Assembly (NCBI GenBank): GCA_020352595.1
Contig: CP070682.1
Coordinates: forward strand, 932,552 to 943,968
Length of the DNA stretch: 11,417 nucleotides
Source of the DNA: a bacterium
GTDB taxonomy: Bacteria > BMS3Abin14
Direction: 5' to 3'
A model generated the notes under the pieces. It had not been told where the DNA came from, did no database searches, and worked only from the letters and a program-made list of their open reading frames with translations. This document shows, piece by piece, positions 1-8,877 of this stretch (positions are counted from its first letter, which is position 1; each line of letters begins with the position of its first letter). Made by a program: the position numbers and the translations under genes.

Positions 1-281
1 CCCTCCGGCGGGGAACCGGGGAACTGGAATTGAGAAAGAGCCATGGGGGCCTGAAGGCTGATGACGGCGTCCAGGCACTCGGCCTGAGTCCCCTTTTCCA
101 GGATGGTGAACTCGCGTCCCATCTGCTCACCGAAATAGGCTGCCACCACGTTGGCGGCCAGCCGTGTCTCCAGCCCCCCGCAGAAGACCACCGGCACGGC
201 GACGCCCATGCGGTGGGCCATGGAGGTACCGGCCGCGAGGGCGAGGGCGGCGACGATGACCAAACCCCTCAGAAGAGCCAA
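1..281 (-). CDS. exported protein N-terminus, possibly solute-binding-like (3' end outside window)
   Basis: A frame overlapping the end of the polyferredoxin gene by 13 bases runs off the left edge; 93 residues are visible. The start is probably TTG at 281, preceded by GGAGG with nine bases of spacing; TTG at 263 after GAGGGG is the alternative. Translation gives a good Sec signal (ALLRGLVIVAALALAAGTSMA) and then a mature region with VVFCGGLETRLAANVVAAYF and FTILEKGTQAECLDAVISLQ. The strand-helix-strand order, with an 'eaLdAvisLqA'-like helix, recalls the first lobe of periplasmic binding proteins (type 2/OpuAC-like), but too little is present to be sure. It belongs to the same operon as the lipoprotein genes. 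Codon use and continuous frame support it being real. Confidence 0.6.
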   Translation of the reverse strand, partial: MALLRGLVIVAALALAAGTSMAHRMGVAVPVVFCGGLETRLAANVVAAYFGEQMGREFTILEKGTQAECLDAVISLQAPMALSQFQFPGSPPE

Positions 282-1813
282 CGCAGAAGGCCTCCGAACA
301 CCACGACGGAAAGCACCGCGTGGGGAAGGTAGAGGGCACCGGCCGTCATCCCCCGGCCCGCGCCGATCTTCCTGTGTGCCGCCAGCGACAGGGCCGCACC
401 GGCCGTGACGAGGAGCACGGCGATGCCCCGGAGCAGTCCCAGAGGCAGCAGGAGGCCGGGTCTGGCCACCGTCCCCAGTTCGGCAACGGCCATGTAGGAC
501 GTCACGCCTGCGGGATCGGCCACAGCAAGCGGGAGGTACCCGGACTTGGCGTTGATCTTGACAAGGGCCAGGACCATGTGGGAGGCCAGGAGCATGGGAA
601 CGAGGGCGGGGGCGAAGGCGGCCGAGATGCCCAGAACGGTATCGGTTCCCCGGACCCTCTCCTCCTGTCCGTCGCCCCCTGGCTCGATCCTGTCTTCCAT
701 CCAGAGCCTCAGGGGTGGACCGTCCCCGGCCGGGTCCCCGTCCCCGCCCCCTTCGGACCCGACACGGCTCCAGTGGACCATGACGGCCGGCAGGAGGAAC
801 AGGAGCATGGGCAGGCCGAAGCCCATCCAGACCAGGTAAAGGGGCCTCGAAAGGGGTCCCGTCAGCGGCGCGAGCCACGCCACCGGGGAGGAAAGGACAG
901 CCTCCGAGGCCGGCCAGAACCTTGAGAAGCTCAGCAGGATGAAACCCGCCAGGACCCCCGTCAGAACGCTGTCGGAGAAACGGGGATAGTCCTCCTGCCA
1001 GAGACCCGAGAAAGGCCGCCTGGCCAGAACCGCGACGTTGTCCAGGGGACATGCCCGGAGGCAGTTGAAACAGGTCAGGCACCTGTCGCTGCCGCCCATG
1101 TCCCACACCTTGAGGGACACGGGGCAGGGGTGCCTCCTGAGGCGCAGCGTGGCTCTGAGCCTGCCGGCCGCCAGCCGCAGCCAGTGCGAGGCGCCCCGCA
1201 CACACTCCTTCCCCTCGCATCGTCGACAGACCTCATCCTCCCTCACGCCGAACCGGAACGGCGCGGTGCGCCCGTAGAGCCCCAGCATGCCGCCGACAGG
1301 GCACACGTACGCACAAAGGGACCTTCCAGCAAAGACGGCACCCAGAGCCACGGCGCCCGCCACCCAGGCGGCGAGATACCAGGCCGTGGCCGAGGGGTAG
1401 TGGTGGATCCGGGCCAGGCCTATGAGAAGGACCGTGGCGAGGAGGACCGCCGCCTTGAGATGCTGGTTCCTCAGGATCCTGGGGAAGGCTTTCCCGGCGC
1501 CGAACCTCGAGATCACCTCGTTGGCCGTCCCCACCGGGCAGACGCCGCACCAGGCCCGGCCCAGGACCGGCGCCAGCAGCACGAGGCCCATGAGCCAGAA
1601 CACCCAGAACGCGAGGTTGCCCAGGTTGGTGTACATGAGGGGGTCGGCCGCCTCCACGCCGGGGATGGACCGCCGCCCCCATGCCGAGGCCAGGACACCG
1701 GCCAGGGCAGCGATGGCGGCGAGCCTCGCTGCAGCCCAGGGCCAGGACTTCCGGAGCAGGGCGTGGCCGAACCCGCTCCCCTTTACCGTGTTCCGGTCCG
1801 CGTCAGCCTTCAT
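269..1813 (-). CDS. NapH/CcoG-like multi-pass polyferredoxin with extended C-terminal membrane region
   Basis: A 514-residue membrane iron-sulfur protein. The ATG at 1813 has AGGTG upstream and lies two bases after the HEAT stop; an in-frame GTG at 1819 overlaps that stop but has a poorer site. About nine membrane segments are visible (near 28-44, 63-83, 120-136, 145-161, 284-301, 323-346, 393-418, 453-478, 492-512). Cysteine motifs: WCGVCP (~89, C-x2-CP), LCAYVCP (~167, C-x3-CP), CRRCEGKEC (~196-204) with a later HPCP (~230), and a canonical ferredoxin motif CLTCFNCLRACP (245-256). NapH-type proteins pass electrons from quinol to periplasmic partners. This one is much longer than NapH (about 290 residues) because of five extra C-terminal segments and a charged acidic loop (~350-392). 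It probably links the quinone pool to the lipoproteins encoded just upstream. Confidence 0.88.
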   Translation of the reverse strand: MKADADRNTVKGSGFGHALLRKSWPWAAARLAAIAALAGVLASAWGRRSIPGVEAADPLMYTNLGNLAFWVFWLMGLVLLAPVLGRAWCGVCPVGTANEVISRFGAGKAFPRILRNQHLKAAVLLATVLLIGLARIHHYPSATAWYLAAWVAGAVALGAVFAGRSLCAYVCPVGGMLGLYGRTAPFRFGVREDEVCRRCEGKECVRGASHWLRLAAGRLRATLRLRRHPCPVSLKVWDMGGSDRCLTCFNCLRACPLDNVAVLARRPFSGLWQEDYPRFSDSVLTGVLAGFILLSFSRFWPASEAVLSSPVAWLAPLTGPLSRPLYLVWMGFGLPMLLFLLPAVMVHWSRVGSEGGGDGDPAGDGPPLRLWMEDRIEPGGDGQEERVRGTDTVLGISAAFAPALVPMLLASHMVLALVKINAKSGYLPLAVADPAGVTSYMAVAELGTVARPGLLLPLGLLRGIAVLLVTAGAALSLAAHRKIGAGRGMTAGALYLPHAVLSVVVFGGLLRWLF

Positions 1814-1815
1814 GA

Positions 1816-2781
1816 TCACCTGTAGAGGTTGTACGGCGGCACCAGTTCCCCGTCCTCACCCTCGTAGAGGACCTGGCGCCCTGTCAGGGTCTCGAGGGAC
1901 CTGGCGGCCCACTCCCGGACGACGGGCTCGGGATCGCTCAGGGCCTTTTCCAGGGGACCCACGGCTTCGGTCATTTCCAGGTACCCCAGCGCCTCGGCGG
2001 CCTCCCTGCGCACCTGCCACCTGTCGTCGTCGAGGGCTTCGAGAAGGGTGCCGAGGGCCGCGGGATGGCCGATCCGGCCCAATGCCCAGACCGCGGCGTC
2101 CCTGTTCCGACCCTCCACGGAGGCAAGGGGCTCCACAGCCACAGCGGCCCTCAACTCGCCGAGGACCCGGATGGCCGATCGCGCGGCGAGGGGTTCGGTG
2201 GTCCCCTGCACGAGGACCAGGACCTCGCGGGGCACATCCCCGCCGATCTTCACGAGAGCCCTCACAGCCTCCTTCCTGACCGTGGGGTCGCTGTCGGAAA
2301 GGGCCCTCGTAAGGCCGGCTACGGCTGAGGGGTCGCCGATCTCGCCCAGGGCCCAGGCCGCGGCGTACCGGCGGGGACGCCGGCCTTCGAGCATTGCCAT
2401 CAGGGGCCCGATGCTTGATGTCGAACCCATGCTCCCGAGGGCTGCGGCGCTGGCCTCCATGACTGCCGGATCGGAGGATTCAAGCCCCCGCATGAGGCCA
2501 GGGACCATGACGGGACCCAGACCGATGACCCCGTTGTAAGCCTCCAGGGCCCGCTCCCTTTCCGGTGAACCCATGGCCCGGACCAGATCCCTCATGGCGC
2601 CAGCGTCGCCCCGCCCGGCCTCCTCCAGGAGAGCGGAAACGGTCTTCTGGGAGGAGCACCCTGAAAGAACCGTGAGGAATGCCGCCAGAAGCAGTCCTGA
2701 GCGTGCGATCCCGGCGCCGGCATCCACGAACCGGTGACGGATGGTTCCTTTTCCTGAAACGGGAGACCGGACTCCAGACAC
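1816..2781 (-). CDS. HEAT-repeat lipoprotein
   Basis: About 321 residues. An export signal (ARSGLLLAAFLTVLSGC, lipid Cys at ~42 from this start) is followed by some seven alpha-helical HEAT/PBS-lyase-type repeats of about 31 residues. Clear units are AAAWALGEIGDPSAVAGLTRAL, RKEAVRALVKIG, DAAVWALGRIGHPAALGTLLEAL, RREAAEALGYLEMTEAVGPL and VREWAARSLETLTG. HEAT repeats form a curved scaffold for protein-protein contacts. The chosen start is GTG at 2781, seven bases after the previous stop with GAGGG four bases before it. GTG at 2727 gives a more ordinary 24-residue signal but has no visible ribosome site. The frame is open to 2970, but that part overlaps the previous gene. The stop overlaps or abuts the next gene. 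Role inferred: assembly scaffold for the neighbouring lipoproteins and membrane Fe-S protein. Confidence 0.82.
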   Translation of the reverse strand: MSGVRSPVSGKGTIRHRFVDAGAGIARSGLLLAAFLTVLSGCSSQKTVSALLEEAGRGDAGAMRDLVRAMGSPERERALEAYNGVIGLGPVMVPGLMRGLESSDPAVMEASAAALGSMGSTSSIGPLMAMLEGRRPRRYAAAWALGEIGDPSAVAGLTRALSDSDPTVRKEAVRALVKIGGDVPREVLVLVQGTTEPLAARSAIRVLGELRAAVAVEPLASVEGRNRDAAVWALGRIGHPAALGTLLEALDDDRWQVRREAAEALGYLEMTEAVGPLEKALSDPEPVVREWAARSLETLTGRQVLYEGEDGELVPPYNLYR

Positions 2782-2788
2782 TGTTCCC

Positions 2789-3559
2789 TCACCAGACCTT
2801 GTGCACCGTGATGGTGATCCCCTCGGTGACCTCGCCCTTGCGAACGACGATGCCCGATGGGTCCACCGTTCCCTCATCGTAGCGGCCGAAGAGATCACCC
2901 AGCTGCGGCGGCCCTCCGAAACGGTCCCTGGCGGCCAGGTAATAGGTGCCGCCCCGCCTGACGGGGACAAAGAAGCGCCCGTCCGCCCCGGTGCGCTCGC
3001 TCACGTACTTCGGCCTCTCCGACATCTGGATGTGGTCGTAGACGTGCACCCTGACCCCCTCCACCGGCCTGCCCTCGGCGTCGAGGATGGTTCCCGTTAT
3101 GGCCGTTGTCTGCTCGGCCGCCCTCGGGGGAAAATCCTTCTCGCCGGAGAGCTTCAGCGTGGCCGTGAGGGAGAGGCTGACGGACTCCTGCCCTTCCCGG
3201 ACCTCGAAAGCCAGCGGTTCGCTCCTGTAGTCCCCGATCATAACCGGACCCGCTGCCTCCCCGCTGGCGCGCTTCCTGACCACCGCGACGTAGCGGCCGG
3301 GGCGCAGGGAAAGGGTGAATCCACCCCCCTGGGAGGTGGGTTCGGAGATGACCCTGGCGGGGCCGTAGATGTCGTCATCCTCCTGATAGATGTAGACCCG
3401 CGCCTCGGCCAGCGGCACGCTCACCGTGCCGGTGACTGGGGCGGGGGTCTGTCTGTCGGCACTGCCGCAGCCCCCCGTGAGGAGGAGGACAACAGCGGCG
3501 AGGGTCATCCAGGGGGTAGCCTGCCGGAGGAGGCGCCTGTTAAAAGTCCATGGCTTCAT
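2789..3559 (-). CDS. lipoprotein with two carboxypeptidase-regulatory-like (CnaB-type) beta domains
   Basis: A 256-residue predicted lipoprotein. The ATG at 3559 follows GGAGAG by six bases and overlaps the preceding gene by 20 bases; an in-frame ATG at 3577 has a poor ribosome site. A basic N-terminus (NRRLLRQ), a hydrophobic core and LLTGGC place the lipid Cys at 31. Two Ig-like sandwich domains follow: TGTVSVPLAEARVYIYQEDD to GRYVAVVRKR (~43-95), and ITGTILDAEGRPVEGVRVHV to GGTYYLAARD (~154-212), the second with the classic 'GxVxDxxGxPVxGVxVxV...TdadGxF' pattern. A final strand block ends at VTEGITITVHKVW. Such domains are structural or binding modules without catalysis. It sits between the haem-domain and HEAT lipoproteins, so it may be a scaffold or partner of the same envelope complex. 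Specific function unknown. Confidence 0.82.
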   Translation of the reverse strand: MKPWTFNRRLLRQATPWMTLAAVVLLLTGGCGSADRQTPAPVTGTVSVPLAEARVYIYQEDDDIYGPARVISEPTSQGGGFTLSLRPGRYVAVVRKRASGEAAGPVMIGDYRSEPLAFEVREGQESVSLSLTATLKLSGEKDFPPRAAEQTTAITGTILDAEGRPVEGVRVHVYDHIQMSERPKYVSERTGADGRFFVPVRRGGTYYLAARDRFGGPPQLGDLFGRYDEGTVDPSGIVVRKGEVTEGITITVHKVW

Positions 3560-4532
3560 CGAGATCTCTCCATTCATCCGCCGCGCGGGACGTCCCGTCC
3601 CAGAGGAGCAGCTGTACGCCTGAATCGAGGACGTGGTGCTCCGTCCAGGTGTTGTCGAAGACGCTGACGCCGAAGACGGCCCATCCTCCCGGTCGGAGGA
3701 TCACATCGTCCGGATCGCCGGTGTCCAGGGATCTCCTGAACAGGACTTCCCACCACCCGTCCTCCCATCGGCCACGGGCGGTCACATCGGCCTGGCGACC
3801 TTCCGCCGCCCTGGCAATGTAGAACGGGGTGACATCCCCCTTGGCTACGGCCGGCCCTCCTCCACGCTCAGATCGATTCACCGTCGGAAGGACCAGCCCC
3901 TCGTCACCACGCTTTCCATCGTGGTCCACGACCATGTCGTCGGCCTGCCCGAAGGGACCCGTGACTCCGGAACGCCAGCGCCAGAGGTCCCACACGGACT
4001 CACCGGCGTTCTTCATGGCCATGCGCATCTGCGTACCGCCGTCGAACACGTCCACCTCCACCAGATGGCAGGCCAGCTGGCAGCGGAAAGGCGTGCCTTG
4101 ACCCTGTTCCCAGAGGAACGCGATGCCGTCATCCGCGTCCGGCCTTGCGGTCCACCCTTCCGGCGTCCTTTCCCAGCTGCCCAGTTCGGTGTCCCGGGTG
4201 GCGTCCTTCCACCGGGCGGAAAGGAACAGTTCCTCACCGTTGTAGAGGGCCCGGATCCTGACGGGCACCGGATCCGATGTCGAGGGTCCGTGGTGGCACT
4301 CCGGCGTCGAGATGTGGGATGTCTCGCGGTCCAGGGCGACCATCTCCTCCCTGACGTTGACGTTCCCCCTCCAGACGGCGAGGTCCACCGGGACGGTCCG
4401 ATCCCAGTCCGCCCTGGCCGGCTCCCCCTCCACCTTCAGCGCCACCAGGATGCTTCCCTCGAAGGGGCTCCGGCACCCCGCCCCGAACACCAGGACGGCG
4501 AGGGCCGTCATGGCCGTCACGATGCGCCTCAT
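3540..4532 (-). CDS. lipoprotein with ethylbenzene-dehydrogenase-type (EB_dh) haem-binding domain
   Basis: A 330-residue predicted lipoprotein. The ATG at 4532 has GGGAG upstream and gives a charged N-terminus, a hydrophobic core and a lipobox-like FGAGC with Cys20. A longer GTG start at 4622 would overlap the regulator stop but puts 30 unremarkable residues before the signal, so it was not chosen. The body matches the EB_dh / cytochrome c-552-DMSO-reductase-like fold. Signatures are VRIRALYNGEELFLSARWKD (~91), DDGIAFLWEQG, CQLACH (151-156), MRMAM and WDLWRWRS (169-188), GQADD, WEDGWWEVLFRRSL and GWAVFGVSVFDN. In this family the domain binds b-type haem in the gamma subunits of ethylbenzene and selenate dehydrogenase-like enzymes. 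CQLACH is C-x3-C-H, not canonical CXXCH. Likely role: lipid-anchored periplasmic electron carrier. Confidence 0.8.
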   Translation of the reverse strand: MRRIVTAMTALAVLVFGAGCRSPFEGSILVALKVEGEPARADWDRTVPVDLAVWRGNVNVREEMVALDRETSHISTPECHHGPSTSDPVPVRIRALYNGEELFLSARWKDATRDTELGSWERTPEGWTARPDADDGIAFLWEQGQGTPFRCQLACHLVEVDVFDGGTQMRMAMKNAGESVWDLWRWRSGVTGPFGQADDMVVDHDGKRGDEGLVLPTVNRSERGGGPAVAKGDVTPFYIARAAEGRQADVTARGRWEDGWWEVLFRRSLDTGDPDDVILRPGGWAVFGVSVFDNTWTEHHVLDSGVQLLLWDGTSRAADEWRDLDEAMDF

Positions 4533-4544
4533 GGACCTGCTCCC

Positions 4545-4561
4545 AGCAATGTCCGTACCAA
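4545..4561 (-). promoter_or_regulatory. sigma-54 (-24/-12) promoter candidate
   Basis: On the minus strand TTGGTACGGACATTGCT matches the sigma-54 consensus TTGGCACG-N4-TTGCT with one change (C to T after GG). The invariant GG (4559-4558) and GC (4547-4546) are ten bases apart, as required. It lies in the gap right after a sigma-54 activator gene and points into the lipoprotein genes. The caveat is that transcription would start near 4534, only about two bases before the chosen ATG at 4532. That implies a leaderless message, a later start codon, or a chance match. Confidence 0.5.
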
Positions 4562-4566
4562 CAGGA

Positions 4567-4606
4567 GAGCCCGGCGTAGCGAGTCCGGCGTTCAGGGTCC
4601 GGGCTC
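4567..4606. repeat. inverted repeat in the gap after the response regulator
   Basis: Arms GAGCCCGG (4567-4574) and CCGGGCTC (4599-4606) are perfectly complementary over 8 bp around a 24-base loop. It starts 12 bases after the regulator stop and ends just upstream of the sigma-54-like promoter. In RNA it would form a GC-rich stem that could separate expression of the regulator from the lipoprotein genes; in DNA it could be a binding site. A short direct repeat, CCGGCGT, occurs at 4571 and 4585. There is no T tract, so it is not a standard terminator. Confidence 0.5.
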
Positions 4607-4618
4607 GGGGATACGGCC

Positions 4619-5969
4619 TCACAGCAGGCCGTACTTGCCCATCTTGTACCGCAGGGTCGTCCTTTTCAGCCCCAGTTCTGCGGCGGTTTTGGTCTGGCTG
4701 TTCCTGTTGCTCTGCAGGGTCCTGACAAGGATCTGTCTTTCCAGCGCCTCCAGGATCTGCGTGAGGGTCCGGCCTCCGGGGTCCGCGACCTCCATGGCTT
4801 CCTCCTGTCCCCTGACCTCCTCGGGCAGGTCCCGCAGAGCGATGCTGTCCCCCTTGCAGAGGACCACCGCACGCTCCATGACGTTCTCCAGCTCCCTCAC
4901 GTTCCCCTCCCAGTCGTAGGACCTCAGAGCCAGGAGGACATCGGGAGGGAGATCGGCAAGCTTCTTGTTCATCTGGGCGCAGTATTTGGCCAGGAAATGC
5001 GCCGCGAGGTGTTCGATGTCCTCGCGGCGTTCCCTCAGGGGCGGCACCCGGATGTGGACCACGTTGAGCCTGTAGAAGAGATCCTCCCGGAAGGAACCCT
5101 GCCGGACCATGGCCCTCAGGTCCCTGTTGGTGGCCGCAACGATCCGGGCGTCGCTCCTGAGCATGACGGACCCTCCCACACGCTCGAACTCCTGGTTCTG
5201 GAGGAAGCGGAGGAGCTTGACCTGTGCCTGGGGGGGCAGCTCTCCCACCTCGTCGATGAAGAGAGTGCCGCCGTCGGCCAGCTCGAAACGGCCCTTGCGT
5301 GAAACGATGGCTCCCGAGAAGGCGCCCTTCTCGTGTCCGAAAAGCTCGCTCTCGAGGACGCCCTCCGCCAGCGCCCCGCAGTTGACCACGACGAAGGGCC
5401 TGTCGTGACGGTCGCTGTGGTCGTGGATGGCTCGGGCCACCAGTTCCTTGCCCGTCCCGCTCTCCCCCTCGATGAGGACCGTGGCCCTGGAAGGGGCCAC
5501 GCTCATGGCCATGTCCACGACATCCCTCATGCAGTCGGAGACCCCGATGATGCCCTTGAGATCGTAGCGGCTGCGGATCTCGGCAAGGAGCATCTCCTTT
5601 TCCGCGAGGAGCCTTCTTTTTTCGAAGGCCTTGGCCACGACGATCTTGAGCTCATCCATCTGGAACGGTTTGGTGATGTAGTCGTAGGCCCCCAGCTTCA
5701 TGGCCTCTACGGCCGACTCAACGGTGGCGTAGGCGGTGATCATGATGACCGGAAGGGAGGGCTTCTCCTCGTGGATCTTCCTGAGCAGGGCGAGGCCGTC
5801 CATCCCCGGCATGTCGATGTCGGCGATGACGAGGTCCCACTCGGTCCTCCCCATGGACTCCAGGGCCTGAACGCCGTCAGGGGCGCTATGGGCCGCATAG
5901 CCCTCCTTCTCCATGACCCGGGTGAGGAGGCTCCTCATTCCCGGTTCGTCGTCAACGATGAGGATCCTG

Positions 5970-5977
<8 letters not shown>
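4619..5977 (-). CDS. NtrC-family sigma-54-dependent response regulator
   Basis: A 452-residue enhancer-binding regulator. The receiver domain (1-~120) has acidic pocket DD (9-10), phospho-acceptor Asp53 in IADIDMPGMDG, Thr81 and Lys103. The AAA+ domain has Walker A GESGTGKE (171-178), the sigma-54 contact loop ESELFGHEKGAFSGA (209-223), Walker B GGTLFIDEV (236-244) and the DLFYRLNV and GNVRELENV motifs. A Fis-type helix-turn-helix lies at ~427-447. The sigma-54 loop has GAFSGA instead of the usual GAFTGA, a conservative change also found in functional members. The ATG at 5977 has AGGTGA about eight bases upstream and overlaps the kinase stop, so the two form a cognate pair. The likely target is the near-consensus -24/-12 element just downstream of this gene. 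Confidence 0.95.
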
Positions 5978-7516
<1,539 letters not shown>

Positions 7517-7520
<4 letters not shown>

Positions 7521-8794
7521 GGGTCACCCCTCTCCGGCGGCACCTCCTGGGTGCCCATCTTCCGCAGGAGGGAGGAGACCGCCTGTTCCCGGTTCCCCCG
7601 CGAGGAGAGGTAGACGCTGACGGACCCTCCCTCTGGCCTGACCACCACGCAGCTGTGCCGCGTGAAGAGGGCTCCCGTGACGCAGACGAGGAAGAGCACC
7701 GATCCGGTCCAGACGCCCCACTGCCCGGGGTCCCTGACGAACTGGAACCCCACATAGGGGATGCCGAATTGGTCCTGCCCGTAGTCCGTGAGGAACACGG
7801 TGATCCCGTCCAGGCCCACGGGATGGTTCACCGAGAGGGTCCCCGAACGGGGGCGGCCGTCCGCCGGTACCAGGTCGGCGCGCACCTCCACCTGCTTTTC
7901 CGGCCAGGCGGCGAAGGCCACGGGAACGAGGGCGAGCCCGCTGTCCCCGATCTGGCCGCCGCCCGCCACATCCTCACGGGAGCCGTCGGGCCTTTTCCAC
8001 TCCGCTGTCAGTTGCCCGGTGGCCGCATCGAAGCGGACGATGGTCACCGTTCCAGGGATCCCGGGCACCCGGAAGGTGTCGCCCTCGTGGGTGGTGATGA
8101 GCCTTCCCTTCTTCCCGGTGGCCACCTCGAGGACGCCCAGCCTCAGCCCGATGGGGTTGGGGATCACCTCCATCCCCCGCACCAGGACCTGGAAGGGGAG
8201 ACGCATGTCCCGGCGGGTCTTCCAGTTGTAGGCCGTCAGCGTGGAGTCACCGACATAGATCCTCTGGGTGGCGATGAAGCCCATGGTGGAGCCGGCCAGG
8301 GAGGATGCCATGATCACGAGGAGGCTGCCGTGGGCCAGGAGGGTCATGAGGTAGCCGAGGCCTCCCCTCGAGTATCGCTTCACCTCCCCCCCGCCCCTCG
8401 CCCTGAGCCCCAGGTCCGCCAGGGCGGCCATCAGTCGCTGGCGGTTCTCATCGCTGTCGGGAAGGACCAGGACGGGAGCTCTCCGCAGGGCGGCCTCGCC
8501 GCGCAGGGATGAGATCATGCCCGGGATCCGGTTGGCCATGCAGGCGATGAGGTTGACCACGAGGCAGAGGAGCAGGGCCACGAACCACGGGGAGTGGTAG
8601 AAGTCGTCCAGGCCCAGGAGCTGAACTGCCCTGGCCGCCGGGGCACCGACCAGTTTCTCATAGTCCGAGGGATCCTTTCCCTGGGGGAGGAACGTCCCGG
8701 CCGCCCCGACGGCGGCGAGGACGAGGAGCAGGGGAAGGGTCTGGCCGAAGGAACCGAGCCTGTTGAGGAGCTTCTTCAAGAATGGTTTCCCCAC
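7517..8794 (-). CDS. resB: ResB-like cytochrome c biogenesis membrane protein
   Basis: A 425-residue ResB-family protein (System II cytochrome c maturation, where ResB/CcsB works with ResC/CcsA to deliver and attach haem outside the membrane). Visible signatures: TM1 at 18-36 followed by GTFLPQG, YHSPWF leading into TM2 (69-87), TM3 with a conserved-type His (LLAHGSLLVIMASSLAGS, 152-170), a soluble domain of roughly 190 residues containing VNHPVGLDGI and DYGQDQFGIPYVGF, and TM4 (360-377). The start is uncertain: GTG at 8794 has a poor ribosome site, while TTG at 8779, giving MKKLLNRLGS, has GGGGA about eight bases upstream and fits usual ResB N-termini. No ResC and no CXXCH cytochrome is in the window. 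It is the first gene of the left operon, and its stop overlaps the kinase start (GTGA). The symbol denotes the family, not proven orthology. Confidence 0.87.
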
Positions 8795-8825
8795 TGGAAG
8801 TTAGTTTTCCGTCAACAGACGCCAA

Positions 8826-8841
8826 TGACAATAATCTGTCA
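8826..8841 (-). promoter_or_regulatory. CRP/FNR-geometry operator candidate, proximal site (perfect half-sites)
   Basis: On the minus strand TGACA-GATTAT-TGTCA has exactly complementary 5-base arms with a six-base spacer. It lies about 40 bp upstream of the ResB start codon. The eight bases CAATGACA at 8823-8830 recur inverted as TGTCATTG at 8888-8895 beside the distal site, supporting a common protein recognising both. The half-site is not the classical E. coli CRP (TGTGA) or FNR (TTGAT) sequence, so family assignment rests on geometry only. Confidence 0.42.
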
Positions 8842-8850
8842 CAATTGTGA
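8839..8850. repeat. 12-bp perfect palindrome TCACAATTGTGA
   Basis: A self-complementary 12-mer that overlaps the proximal operator candidate by three bases and contains TGTGA/TCACA half-sites in the outward arrangement. It may be part of a composite operator. With the T-rich run beside it (TTTATTTTTTATC on the minus strand, plus-strand 8849-8861), it also marks the AT-rich core where the promoter of the ResB operon is most likely to lie. No convincing -35/-10 pair could be fixed by eye. Confidence 0.45.
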
Positions 8851-8877
8851 TAAAAAATAAAGGCCGAACCTTATTAC

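Noticed and set aside
2782..2970. N-terminal extension of the HEAT lipoprotein up to 2970
   Set aside because: It overlaps the coding end of the preceding lipoprotein and gives an Arg/Ser-rich sequence in front of the lipoprotein signal, which would block export.
4533..4622. Longer GTG start at 4622 for the EB_dh lipoprotein
   Set aside because: It overlaps the regulator stop in a coupling-like way, but it adds 30 residues before the signal peptide and would run through the inverted repeat and promoter-like element. The ATG at 4532 has a ribosome site and a proper signal.
3633..4919. Long open frame (over 400 codons) on the plus strand
   Set aside because: It lies antisense to the EB_dh lipoprotein and the regulator, both with clear families. 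The translation is Arg/Pro/His-rich without recognisable motifs, as expected from GC-rich antisense frames.
8798..8824. Possible sigma-54 element in the ResB upstream region (TTGGCG...TTGAC)
   Set aside because: The spacing between GG and the downstream block is two bases too short and the invariant GC is absent.
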